Notes: generated from the letters alone by a model not told the origin. DNA of 64,000 bases from Vibrio celticus (GCF_024347335.1 NZ_AP025463.1:1612001-1676000); one strand, 5' to 3'. Positions 1 through 8,536 are shown, counted from the stretch's first letter. Program-made: numbers and translations.

Positions 1-120
1 ATAGGTAATAAACTGGAATGGGCCTCTAGCTATATATTTAAGAACGCACAAAAGTCCGCCCAGAGGAAGTCAAAGAAAAACATCACGTTAGACGGGATTT
101 ATGCTGGTCTTAATGCTTAA
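1..120 (+). CDS. 3' end of an unidentified gene
   Basis: Frame 1 is open from the first base of the window and ends at a TAA at 118-120, giving 39 lysine-rich residues finishing in GIYAGLNA. The gene starts outside the window, so neither family nor length can be judged. It lies just before the IS110 remnant and may itself belong to a mobile element. I do not recognise it. Confidence 0.4.
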   Translation: MGNKLEWASSYIFKNAQKSAQRKSKKNITLDGIYAGLNA

Positions 121-601
121 GGTTCAGTCTATGAAAAGCTTTTAATGTCCAGAGTGAACAAGAGGAGAAAAAGAAACAGCAGCAAGAAAGTTCAATGCTT
201 TGATCTAAACAGGTCGTTATTTTGCGCTCGCTAGATGGACGATGGTAGTAGCATCTGAGTTTTCAAGTTACTTTTTCTCATCTTTTAGAAACGATTTAGA
301 GCTATTTATCTAAATCGTTTCTCCAAAACCAATTTAGATCATTTACTCTAACCAATTGCTGCCCCATTTTGTATATGGAATCCACGTATTTACAAAGTGA
401 TTTTGGCAATAAAAGTTAAGATGCGGTCGTATATTCGGCTTCTAATTGAAGGCGCTACCTTCTAGCCTTTGATGTTTTGCGCACCTACTGTCCTTATCGA
501 GTTAGCAGCTTGCTTAGCATGACAGAATGGCCAGGTTTTCAGTAGGTTGGTCTTACCTTTTATGCATCATCATTTTGTAAAATTTAAGAGTTTATTAATA
601 A
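121..601. other. Non-coding stretch downstream of the IS110 transposase remnant
   Basis: No credible gene is seen. The part next to the transposase (about 400-600) lies 3' of the leftward transposase gene and could be the retained non-coding end of the IS110-type element. A perfect hairpin lies at 287-322. Confidence 0.45.
287..322. repeat. Perfect 13-bp inverted repeat
   Basis: AGAAACGATTTAG at 287-299 pairs perfectly with CTAAATCGTTTCT at 310-322 across a 10-base loop. No T-run follows on the plus strand, so it is not a clear intrinsic terminator. It may be an element end structure. Confidence 0.5.
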
Positions 602-1341
602 TTAATTAGTGAGTAAAACAGGTTTATATTCAGACTCATACCGTAACATTGCCCATGCAGTCCGTACCACTTTGTTAGCTAGTGCAATGCAGGCCTTCTT
701 GAATCCGATACGATCTATGATACTCCTCAACCAAGCATCCTTTTGAGTCTTCGGTTTTTCGGGTAGTCGTCCAACATAAGACATTGCACCAAGATAGAGA
801 AGAGAGCGTAGCTCTTTCACACCACCGCATTTATCGATCCCAACCATAAAGACCTTAGCACCTGAGCTGTGTTGTTTGGGCGTAAGACCAACAAACGCTG
901 AAGCTTGCCTTCCATTCTTGAACTGCTTTCCATCACCAAGAGTTGTATAAAGCATCGCAGCTGTTGTTTCACCAACCCCTTCAATTTCCATTAATCGTTG
1001 GCATGGTTCTATCTGACGGGTTAAAGCATTTTTCTCTTTTTCGAACGCGATGAGTTTTGCTTTCAGTTCTTTATATTGCTCCCACAACATGGACAGAACG
1101 GATACAACATTTGCTGGTATTGATGTATCTCCATCTAGTACAGTTTGAACCGATGCTTTTAAACCTTTTTCACCTCTAGGGTTTGCTATGCCGTAGCCCA
1201 AAATCGTTCCTCGAATGTGAAGCGCTAGGGAAACCACACTACGAGATAAGAACCTACGGCTGGTTTCTAAAGAATGCATAGATTGTTGTTCTAAGGACTT
1301 TGGACGGCTGTACTTGATACCAATTTGGATAGCGGCATTAG
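602..1341 (-). pseudogene. IS110-family transposase, N-terminus lost
   Basis: The leftward reading frame encodes the C-terminal two thirds of an IS110-family recombinase. It includes a coiled helix and the Transposase_20 region with IEGVGETTAAMLYTTLGDG and FVGLTPKQHSSG. Full-length relatives are about 320-350 residues and carry a DEDD catalytic domain at the N-terminus. Here that domain is missing and the frame runs into the outer end of the adjacent IS3 copy at 1341/1342, so the first residues of the open frame (MTTTLP...) come from the other element. The remnant has lost most catalytic residues and should be inactive. The IS3 insertion, or a deletion next to it, is the likely cause. Confidence 0.8.
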
Positions 1342-1404
1342 CCCTATCTGGCAGGGTAGTTGTCACTGTTAAAATTTAACCAGTTTGGGCGATAAAGAGT
1401 AATT

Positions 1405-1900
1405 GTGTCTCGTATCTCAGTAGAAAGAAAAGAAGCTATATTGAAGAAGCTGTTGCCTCCATATTCAATGTCAGTTAAAGAAGTGTCGGAAGAGGAAGGA
1501 ATTAGCACTGCGACCCTGTATCATTGGCGCAAGCAACTCAGACGTTCAGGAGCCGCAGTGCCAAATAGCAACACTTCATCAGAGCAGTGGTCTGCTCAAA
1601 CTAAACTCGCCATCGTCGCTGAAACCTACTCAATGACAGAAAGTGAACTCAGCCAATATTGTCGTGAAAAGGTCTTTTCAGAGCAAATCAAAGCTGGCGC
1701 AGCGATTGTATGCAAGGGTTTAAGTCGAGTAAAGAGCAGGAAGCTGAAGCAAAGAAGCAGGCTAAAGCTGACAAACTTGAAATCAAAGAGTTGAAGAAAG
1801 ATTTACGACTCAAAGAAAAAGCACTCGCTGAAACGGCCGCTCTCTTGGTACTAAGAAAAAGCTGAGAGCCTTTTACGGGGAAGAGCCAGAGGACGACTAA
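1405..1900 (+). pseudogene. IS3 orfA (helix-turn-helix subunit), frameshifted
   Basis: It begins GTG with the Tnp_1-type helix-turn-helix (EEEGISTATLYHWRKQLR) and is nearly identical to the intact orfA at 4704-5204 for about 92 codons. Against that copy it then lacks three bases near 1669-1677 and one base near 1710 (GCTGGC instead of GCTTGGC). The reading frame therefore leaves the true one and stops early at 1792-1794. The original frame can be followed to the expected TAA at 1898-1900. The A-tract before the orfA/orfB junction (1856-1860) has five A rather than six, which removes the slippery heptamer A AAA AAG. OrfA should be non-functional here. Confidence 0.75.
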
Positions 1901-1926
1901 CCTCAACCGATGAAAGGCAGACCATA

Positions 1927-2934
1927 GTGACTCTTATCCTTGAAGCGAAGCAATGCGGATGTCGTTTAGAGCCAGCTTGCCATGAAGTTCAAATCGACTT
2001 GAGAACGTATCGTCGCTGGTATCAGCAAGGTGAAGTTCAAGCTGACAAAAGGCCAATATGCCTCAGACCTGAGCCTGCTAACAAGCTGTCGCAGGAAGAG
2101 CGTGATGCGATAATCGAGGTGTGTAACCGCTCTGAGTTCGCAAGCTTGCCTCCAACTCAAATCGTCCCGACACTGCTTGATAGAGGTGAGTATATCGCCT
2201 CTGAGTCGAGCTACTACCGAGTGTTGAGTACGCAGGGGCAACTTCACAAACGAGGTCGTCAGCGGAGCAGACAGAAGCAAGCGAAGCCAACCAGTTACAC
2301 AGCGACGGACTCGAACCAAGTCTATACGTGGGATATCACTTACTTACCTTCAAAAGTTCGAGGCCAACATTATTACCTGTATGTCATTGAGGACATCTAC
2401 AGTCGAAAAATTGTTGGTTATGAAGTGTATGAGCATGAATGCGGTGAGCTGGCGTCACAACTTCTGCAACGAACGTTGATGCGAGAGCAGTGCTTCAATC
2501 AAGCGCTGGTTCTTCACTCCGATAATGGTGCGCCGATGAAGTCGTTGACGTTCAAAGCCAAAATGGAAGAGTTAGGTATTACTTCATCGTATAGTCGCCC
2601 AAGAGTCAGTGATGATAACCCGTATGTTGAGTCATTGTTCCGCACGGTAAAGTACATGCCAAGCTGGCCAACAAAGGGCTTTGAAACAATCGATAGTAGC
2701 CGAAGTTGGGTTGAAGCCTTCGTACGCTGGTACAACACCGAGCACAAGCACAGTCAGCTAAATTACGTCACGCCTTCAGAGCGTCACAATGGAAAAGATA
2801 AAGAGATCTTGAAGCGTCGTGTAGAGGTATTGCTCGCTGCAAAACAGCGAAAGCCTGAGCGGTGGTCTGGTGATATCAGGAACTGTGCGCCTGTTGGTGA
2901 CGTTCACCTAAATCCAGAAAGAGAAGCTGCTTAA
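1927..2934 (+). CDS. IS3 orfB, DDE transposase domain (copy 1, intact)
   Basis: The frame encodes a full rve-type integrase core of about 335 residues. The DDE triad is visible as VYTWDIT, LHSDNG and DDNPYVESLF, followed by the usual C-terminal segment ending YVTPSERHNGK. In IS3 elements this domain is made only as an OrfAB fusion by -1 frameshifting from orfA, and the GTG used as start here is probably not a natural start. With orfA broken, this intact catalytic domain may not be expressed from its own copy. The coding end (2934) abuts the inner inverted repeat. Confidence 0.85.
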   Translation: MTLILEAKQCGCRLEPACHEVQIDLRTYRRWYQQGEVQADKRPICLRPEPANKLSQEERDAIIEVCNRSEFASLPPTQIVPTLLDRGEYIASESSYYRVLSTQGQLHKRGRQRSRQKQAKPTSYTATDSNQVYTWDITYLPSKVRGQHYYLYVIEDIYSRKIVGYEVYEHECGELASQLLQRTLMREQCFNQALVLHSDNGAPMKSLTFKAKMEELGITSSYSRPRVSDDNPYVESLFRTVKYMPSWPTKGFETIDSSRSWVEAFVRWYNTEHKHSQLNYVTPSERHNGKDKEILKRRVEVLLAAKQRKPERWSGDIRNCAPVGDVHLNPEREAA

Positions 2935-2978
2935 TAAGTAAGCAAATGATGACAACTACCTTGAAAAACACCGCTTTT

Positions 2979-3627
2979 TCAACTCTTCTATTGCTACGAA
3001 GACGGTGCCTTAATCCACTGGGAGGGCTGCTTGGACTGTCTTGGCTCTTTTCTTCTGACATCAAATCAATACGGGATTTAAACCCAGCAATTATCATTTC
3101 GTCTTCAGTAGACTTAGGCTGACGAACTTCCCAGTTTTTGACATAACTCTTTTTCATTAATTGATTACGATATTGATGAGTTTTATACGATATATTTTTA
3201 CAACTATATGATGAAAATGAATCGGTTAGGAAGCGACCGTATTCAGCAGAAGCTATAAATTGTGAAAATAGCCCCTCAGCTGAGGTGTTGAGTTCAATTT
3301 GATGTTCCTCATTTCCTAAATCTATATCGTCTAGAAGCTCATCTTGTAGAACGGGTACGAAAACCTGATTGGTAAGAAAAATGTTTTTTATATCAAAAGA
3401 TAAGTCCTGCTTAATCCAAGCCTGAGTGCGGGGTGATAGCGTAAATTGTTGTTTTGACCAATTTAATACATCATCTTCGTTTGGCATCATTCGTACTATA
3501 TCTTTGAAAAAAAAAAGCCCCGTAGAGTGCCAATGTTCAACTCGAACTATAGTGTTTGTTTCTAACTCGTCCCAAAATAGACTAGGTGTTGAAGATGTAC
3601 AGATATCTTCAGAAACAGGCAACCCGC
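2979..3627 (-). pseudogene. Unrecognised gene fragment trapped between two IS3 copies
   Basis: A leftward open frame fills the whole segment between the IS copies. As an ORF it runs from a TTG at 3622 to a stop at 2876 inside copy 1. Its last ~35 residues (from about VEKAVFFKVVV) are read from the IS end. The unique part is about 215 residues, acidic in the middle, with no transmembrane helix and no motif I recognise. It starts without ATG right at the IS edge, so it looks truncated at both ends. No function is proposed. Confidence 0.5.
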
Positions 3628-3671
3628 AAAAGCGGTGTTTTTCAAGGTAGTTGTCATCATTTGCTTACTTA

Positions 3672-4677
3672 TTAAGCAGCTTCTCTTTCTGGATTTAGGT
3701 GAACGTCACCGACAGGCTCACAGTTCCTGATATCACCAGGCCATCGCTCAGGTTTTCGGCGTTTTGCAGCGAGCAATACCTCAGCACGCTGCTTCAAGAT
3801 CTCTTTATCTTTTCCATTGTGACGCTCTGAAGGCGTGACGTAATTTAGCTTACTGTGCTTGTGCTCGGTGTTGTACCAGCGTACGAAGTCTTCAACCCAA
3901 CTTCGACTACTGTCGAGTTTCAAAGCCCTTTGTTGGCCAGCTTGGTATGTACTTTACCGTGCGGAACAATGACTCGACATACGGGTTATCATCACTGACT
4001 CTCGGGCGGCTATACGATGAGGTAATACCTAACTCTTCCATTTTAGCTTTGAACGTCAGCGACTTCATAGGCGCACCGTTATCTGAGTGAAGAACCAGCG
4101 CTTGATTGAAGCACTGCTCTCGCATCAACGTCCGTTGCAGAAGTTGTGACGCCAGCTCACCGCACTCACGCTCATACACTTCATAACCAACGACTTTTCG
4201 GCTGTAGATGTCCTCGATGACATACAGGTAATAGTGGTGGCCTCGAACCTTTGAAGGTAAGTAAGTGATATCCCATGTGTAGACTTGGTTCGAGTCCGTA
4301 GCTGTGTAACTTGTTGGCTTCGCTTGCTTCTGTCTACTCCGCTGACGACCTCGTTTGTGAAGTTGCCCTCGTGCAGTCAGCACCCGATAGTAACTCGACT
4401 CAGAGGCGATATACTCACCTTTATCAAGCAGTGTTGGGACGACTTGAGTCGGAGGTAAGCTTGCGAATTCAGGGCGGTTACACACCTCGATTATCGCATC
4501 TCGCTCTTCCTGCGACAGCTTGTTAGCAGGCTCAGGTCTGACGCATATCGGCCTTTTGTCAGCTTGAACTTCACCTTGCTGATACCAGCGACGATACGTT
4601 CTCAAGTCGATTTGAACTTCATGGCAAGCTGGCTCTAAGCGGCATCCGCGTTGCTTCGCCTCCAAGATAAGAGCCAC
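3672..4677 (-). pseudogene. IS3 orfB, DDE transposase domain (copy 2, frameshifted)
   Basis: Read leftwards, the frame has the same integrase core as copy 1 with all three DDE motifs (WDIT, HSDNG, DDNPYVESLF). Just after KGFET, near 3910-3915, two bases are missing relative to copy 1. The frame then ends at 3907, and the remaining C-terminal part (DSSRSWVEDFVRWYNTEHKH to the end) continues in another frame from 3923 to 3672. The truncated product keeps the catalytic triad but lacks about 80 C-terminal residues. Whether that is tolerated is unknown; in most IS3 elements it would inactivate. Confidence 0.8.
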
Positions 4678-4703
4678 TATGCTCTGCCTTTCATCGGTGG
4701 AGG

Positions 4704-5204
4704 TTAGTCGTCCTCTGGCTCTTCCCCGTAAAAGGCTCGCAGCTTTTTTCTTAGTACCAAGAGGGCGGCCGTTTCAGCGAGCGCTTTTTCTTTGAGTCGT
4801 AAATCTTTCTTCAACTCTTTGATTTCAAGTTTGTCAGCTTTAGCCTGTTTTTTGGCTTGTGCTTCACTCTCTTTGTTCGACATGACTCCTTGAACAAACT
4901 CGCTGCGCCAAGTCTGTACTTGCTCAGGGTACAAGCCCTTCTCTCGACAATATTGGCTGAGTTCATTTTCAGTCATAGAATAGGTTTCAGCGACGATGGC
5001 GAGTTTAGTTTGAGCAGACCACTGCTCTGATGAAGTGTTGCTATTTGGCACTGCGGCTCCTGAACGTCTGAGTTGCTTGCGCCAATGATACAGGGTCGCA
5101 GTGCTAATTCCTTCCTCTTCCGACACTTCTTTAACTGACATTGAATAGGGAGGCAACAGCTTCTTCAATATAGCTTCTTTTCTTTCTACTGAGATACGAG
5201 ACAC
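4704..5204 (-). CDS. IS3 orfA, helix-turn-helix subunit (copy 2, intact)
   Basis: The frame encodes 166 residues with an N-terminal helix-turn-helix that recognises IS ends. A lysine- and glutamate-rich leucine-zipper-like coiled coil follows (KADKLEIKELKKDLRLKEKALAE), ending in FYGEEPEDD. GTG is the start, preceded by AAAGAG. At codons LRKK the A AAA AAG heptamer allows a -1 shift into a frame that is open through to orfB, which is the classical IS3 OrfAB arrangement. OrfA alone usually acts as an inhibitor or regulator of transposition. It could act in trans on the copy 1 ends. Confidence 0.85.
   Translation of the reverse strand: MSRISVERKEAILKKLLPPYSMSVKEVSEEEGISTATLYHWRKQLRRSGAAVPNSNTSSEQWSAQTKLAIVAETYSMTENELSQYCREKGLYPEQVQTWRSEFVQGVMSNKESEAQAKKQAKADKLEIKELKKDLRLKEKALAETAALLVLRKKLRAFYGEEPEDD
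4743..4749 (-). promoter_or_regulatory. Programmed -1 frameshift heptamer A AAA AAG
   Basis: On the coding strand the sequence is AGA AAA AAG CTG, which places A-AAA-AAG exactly in the orfA zero frame. After a -1 slip the frame stays open through ARGRLTSTDERQS into orfB. Copy 1 has only five A at the same place. Confidence 0.7.
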
Positions 5205-5249
5205 AATTACTCTTTATCGCCCAAACTGGTTAAATTTTAACAGTGACAA

Positions 5250-6329
5250 CTACCCTGCCAGATAGGGAAAGTGAGATGATGTACGATTTTTCTTCTTGAT
5301 GGGGATAAAATCTAGTAGAGATAAGTAATTATTATGGTAGTTGGCTTCTGGGTGAATGTTTGAAGTTAAGAGAAAAATCTTCATTGAGTAAGAAGGCGTT
5401 TGTAGGTTTCGTTTGTATTCTCTAACCTTTTCGAGTGCTTTTAATGGGGTTTGATAAACTTCGCTATTAAACTTTAGACGATCAGAAGAATTCGATAACT
5501 GGCAATTCAAGGCGTCATAATGTTTGAGGGCATTGTTGAGCATAAAACTATTGTTAGCCAAGTGCTGACGGTATTTTTCTTTCCATAGCTCTGCAGTAAA
5601 ACCACATTTATTAATAGCTATGAGTGCGAGTTCTACCTTATGCAGCGATGTTATCACTTGCTCTTCGACTTCCTCATAGAAGGACTTGTTGTGCTCAAAT
5701 GCAAGCTCTTTGTTTTTATCTTCGTCGAACACTAGCTTGTTGTTGGATATTGAGAGAGAAGGGCAGTCAAAGCAATTAAAGCCAACTGTTATCTTTGTTT
5801 GTAATTTCTCTGCCGAAGCTTCGTCGGTCTGATAATTATCGAATGCTAATTGAATATTTTTTGTTGTAGAAGAAGATAGCTCGGCTCCATATATGGATAA
5901 GTGATTCTTAGGTTTCTGGTGCCAATATTTTAGCTTACTCAAGCTATCGGTTAACGCTTGAATCCCTTCGTTCAACTCCACGTAATGGTGTACGGACTCT
6001 TCCCATTTCAAGGACAGGCTTTGTTTAAATTCGTATTCTGCTAGCTTCGAGTTGAGTTGAAGACTTTGTTCTTCTAAGTGCTCTTGTGTTTTACTGATGT
6101 CGATAGATTTTTGCGCCAGCATAATGGCAATGATTGCTCCTGCCGCTGTAATTGGAAGCCCAAGTAGGAGGTTCCACAGTCCAGTTATGCTGGATAACTT
6201 CTCCTCTATTGTTGCAGTCGAATAGGAACTACTAATATAAAGAGTAAATAAAACAGCTACCACTGAAACGAAAAAGAACAGTGAAAAACCTCGGATCAGA
6301 TTGTTGGTTATCTTTCTATTACTAGCCAT
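5250..6329 (-). CDS. Membrane-anchored coiled-coil protein, C-terminus replaced by IS end
   Basis: The leftward gene encodes 359 residues with two predicted membrane helices near residues 13-33 and 48-70. A short coiled coil (SIDISKTQEHLEEQSLQLNS) and a long soluble helical region with several cysteines follow. The last residues (about SHFPYLAG) are encoded by the outer end of IS3 copy 2, so the original 3' end is missing and the true length is unknown. I do not recognise the family. Two N-terminal helices plus a cytosolic helical domain beside restriction genes would suit a membrane effector of a defence locus, but that is inference from position only. Confidence 0.6.
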   Translation of the reverse strand: MASNRKITNNLIRGFSLFFFVSVVAVLFTLYISSSYSTATIEEKLSSITGLWNLLLGLPITAAGAIIAIMLAQKSIDISKTQEHLEEQSLQLNSKLAEYEFKQSLSLKWEESVHHYVELNEGIQALTDSLSKLKYWHQKPKNHLSIYGAELSSSTTKNIQLAFDNYQTDEASAEKLQTKITVGFNCFDCPSLSISNNKLVFDEDKNKELAFEHNKSFYEEVEEQVITSLHKVELALIAINKCGFTAELWKEKYRQHLANNSFMLNNALKHYDALNCQLSNSSDRLKFNSEVYQTPLKALEKVREYKRNLQTPSYSMKIFLLTSNIHPEANYHNNYLSLLDFIPIKKKNRTSSHFPYLAG

Positions 6330-6483
6330 AGTTCTACTTTTCCAATTCTAAGATATCTATTTATTGTTTGGCCTGTCTTTGAAAGAAAGTGTAATGATAT
6401 AAATTGCGGCGCATTTCACTAAATGCTAGTTATGGCTTGAGCATTGGCCGTCATAAGGGTGATTCAAAAAGTACTAACCACTA

Positions 6484-7311
6484 TTAGGAGTCTTTCCTAA
6501 AGATGTGTTTTCGATGATACTGCAAAAAATGATCATGCTGGGGGAAGCACCAACGAAGCTTCATAGTGGGTGAAATATTCAGTTTTTCGACGTCATTTGA
6601 TGTTAATTGTGGTGATAACATAATCAGACCATCACGATCAAAAGATATGTAGCCTTTATCAAAAGCAGTATCTAAGTTTGGGGTAAGCAATAATCCATTT
6701 GTCATATCTATCGCTTCGGATGCGGAGCAGTCACGCCAAGGTTTGATGTGGGATGCAACAAGAAAATCTGTGTTATCGAATCCTGTCACCGAACAACTTG
6801 TCCAATGATGAATGAGCCGAGATCTAAATAGTCCTTGCCCGATACGCGCTTGAATGGTTATCTCTCTATCTTTTTCTGACAAAGTATCGAGCTGAGCCTG
6901 CATCATTTCTAAATCTGTTATTACGTTGTTTGGAGCGATAGGAGTGACCCATTTTAACTCTTCTAGAGCTTCTGCCACCTGATCTTTTAATACCCACGTG
7001 AAGTGACCATTTATATTTGTTTCATCAGCCGCTGTACAAATGGTATATGTCCAAATAGGTACTCCATTTTTTTGCTGTTCGGGTGTGTGCTGGAGGATAA
7101 GGCTTAGCTCATGAGCAAAGCTGCCGTACTGCTCATTACCCGTCATGTAATTTTCGTACCCTGCTGCTTTAGCTAATTGAATAGCTGTTATTTTCCTGTC
7201 TTCGGCTCGATAGTTTGCCTTCAGCATTTTAATACCGTTCTGTATTTTTTTTGAGGAGCTTGTAGAAAGCTCCTTAAGCGCTTGTGCAATTTTTGTTGAG
7301 TTGTGTGTCAT
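6484..7311 (-). CDS. HNH endonuclease (HNH_2-type restriction-like protein)
   Basis: The C-terminal half contains an HNH_2-type nuclease fold: CSVTGFDNTDF, then VASHIKPW (catalytic His region), then NGLLLTPNLDTAFDKGYI. The N-terminal ~110 residues look like a separate DNA- or modification-sensing region (ITAIQLAKAAGYENY), also seen in McrA-like and other restriction proteins. I chose the ATG at 7311 because AGAGGT sits eight bases upstream. A longer in-frame start at 7416 would read through a G10 tract. It stands alone between the truncated membrane gene and the WYL regulator, pointing the same way as both. No partner methylase is adjacent, so it may be a modification-dependent enzyme; that part is inference. 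Confidence 0.8.
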   Translation of the reverse strand: MTHNSTKIAQALKELSTSSSKKIQNGIKMLKANYRAEDRKITAIQLAKAAGYENYMTGNEQYGSFAHELSLILQHTPEQQKNGVPIWTYTICTAADETNINGHFTWVLKDQVAEALEELKWVTPIAPNNVITDLEMMQAQLDTLSEKDREITIQARIGQGLFRSRLIHHWTSCSVTGFDNTDFLVASHIKPWRDCSASEAIDMTNGLLLTPNLDTAFDKGYISFDRDGLIMLSPQLTSNDVEKLNISPTMKLRWCFPQHDHFLQYHRKHIFRKDS

Positions 7312-7355
7312 GGTCGACCTCTTTGTTTTATTCGCTATCGATATCATGGTCAATG

Positions 7356-7365
7356 CCCCCCCCCC
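7356..7365. repeat. Homopolymer tract C10 (G10 on the coding strand)
   Basis: Ten consecutive C on the plus strand lie 44 bases upstream of the preferred HNH start codon and inside the longer open frame that begins at 7416. Tracts of this length are prone to slippage and could make expression of the nuclease variable. Confidence 0.7.
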
Positions 7366-7633
7366 TAAATTGGATGACTTATCAACATGGCCTGTAGAGC
7401 CATTTGAGATACTCATTTGGGTCTATATAGAGGTTAGTATGCTTGTCCTCATTAGCTTAGAAAATGACAGGTTTTATGACATCAGCGAGGGCGACCGGGA
7501 GAAGGGTGAGTGAGTTAGTGTGTTCTTATTGAAAGTGATACCAAAAAGTCGGGTTCTAATTGCTAGCACAGACAGGTGATGTTCCATCTCGAACATCTCC
7601 AATCTTAACGGGCTGTCTCGAATGAACCTTGAT

Positions 7634-8500
7634 TTATCTAGGTAGACTTTTGTCAAAGTGAGCTGTCAATTGATAGGCTTCTGGTTGTTCTTTTAGCAGC
7701 TTTTGGTCTTGTATGACGCCCATACGTCTCAAGTAATAATTGACTAAAGCTCCACGAGTTACTATTTCCATCTTGTTACTTTTCATACCGTAGTCGTCTG
7801 CTACAACAACTTGCTGTTGTTCAGACAAGTAAGGATTAGGTGTAATCGTTAACTTAACTTGATGGTTCCAGTTATGATCATGTTCTCGCATCTTTGGTGA
7901 CTTATCCATTAAGTCAGGCTCGTTCCTAAAGCGACTTAAAACGAAATCTCGAAATTCATTTTTCTCTTCACAATATGCTCTTACATGCCACCTGATCCCA
8001 TCATAAACCAAGCTGTGAGGCGCGATAATTCGACCTCGAACCTCAGGTGTAGAGAGTGACACATAATCAATATCGACGCGCAGGTTAGCTCTTGCTGCCG
8101 CGATTAACCCTCGAACAATGCTTGGTGATATAGCCCTTTCTGGGACGTTCAACACGGTCGATTGAGCTTCCCCCCAATTAAAGAACTCAAAGGTCTCTTC
8201 TTGGTTATATTGCTGATGAAGCATAAGTAGATACTCATGAGCAGTCCCTTGAGTAAACAAAGGCTTAAAGTTGTGTGCTGGCCTGTAGCCTTTAATTGTC
8301 CTATCGAGTATCAATTGACCTTGCTCAGTTAAGCTAATGTACTTGTTGATATCCCTAGAAGCTTGTTGCCGCCCTATGTGAAAAGCATCACATAGGTGAT
8401 TTGTCGTCAGTCGGCCCTCCCAAAGAACAATGATCTCAATTAGTCGAAATCGTACCTGTTGGTCCCATTTGATATCTGCTTGGCTCATGCTCGTGCTCAT
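7634..8500 (-). CDS. WYL-domain transcriptional regulator (BrxR/CapW-like)
   Basis: The gene encodes about 288 residues. An N-terminal winged helix-turn-helix (RLIEIIVLWEGRLTTNHLCDAF, HIGRQQASRDINKY) is followed by a WYL-like ligand-sensing domain around RGRIIAPHSLVYDGIRWHV and a C-terminal extension (VKLTITPNPYLS). Regulators of this build commonly repress phage-defence operons and are thought to sense nucleic acid or nucleotide signals. It is divergent from the SMC-like operon at 8707, with palindromic sequence between them, which suggests it controls that operon and itself. The start at 8500 (MSTSMSQADIK) is preferred over 8551 because the latter would place the palindrome inside the gene. 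No strong ribosome site is visible. Confidence 0.8.
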   Translation of the reverse strand: MSTSMSQADIKWDQQVRFRLIEIIVLWEGRLTTNHLCDAFHIGRQQASRDINKYISLTEQGQLILDRTIKGYRPAHNFKPLFTQGTAHEYLLMLHQQYNQEETFEFFNWGEAQSTVLNVPERAISPSIVRGLIAAARANLRVDIDYVSLSTPEVRGRIIAPHSLVYDGIRWHVRAYCEEKNEFRDFVLSRFRNEPDLMDKSPKMREHDHNWNHQVKLTITPNPYLSEQQQVVVADDYGMKSNKMEIVTRGALVNYYLRRMGVIQDQKLLKEQPEAYQLTAHFDKSLPR

Positions 8501-8506
8501 AAATGT

Positions 8507-8536
8507 TACATGTTGATGTATACAGTATATACATGT
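8507..8536. promoter_or_regulatory. Palindromic operator candidate between WYL gene and SMC-like operon
   Basis: ATGTATA at 8516-8522 and TATACAT at 8528-8534 form a 7-bp inverted repeat around CAGTA. TACATGT copies lie on both sides (8507-8513 and 8529-8535). The site lies just upstream of the WYL start in the divergent promoter region and is the obvious place for autoregulation. Confidence 0.5.

Larger units (their letters stand above)
1342..2978 (+). mobile_element. IS3-family insertion sequence, copy 1 (orfA broken)
   Basis: The boundaries are those of the sequence shared with the inverted copy at 3628-5267. Both ends carry the inverted repeat GGTAGTTGTCA, at 1355-1365 and as its complement at 2950-2960. 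The copy contains orfA and orfB of an IS3-type transposase. orfA carries small deletions relative to copy 2 and the frameshift A-tract has lost one A, so this copy cannot make the OrfAB fusion. No target-site duplication could be identified because the outer flanks belong to different genes. The exact tips are uncertain by several bases. Confidence 0.8.
3628..5267 (-). mobile_element. IS3-family insertion sequence, copy 2 (orfB broken)
   Basis: This is an inverted, nearly identical version of 1342-2978, with identical outer edges (CCCTATCTGGCAGGG, read on the minus strand here) and identical inner edges. orfA is intact and has a proper frameshift heptamer. orfB carries a two-base deletion. 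Together with copy 1 it encloses about 650 bp in a composite-transposon-like arrangement with the transposase genes converging. Confidence 0.8.

Noticed and set aside
287..322. Perfect hairpin considered as an integron attC site or terminator
   Set aside because: It lacks attC core sites (GTTRRRY-type) and a following T-run; left as an unassigned inverted repeat.
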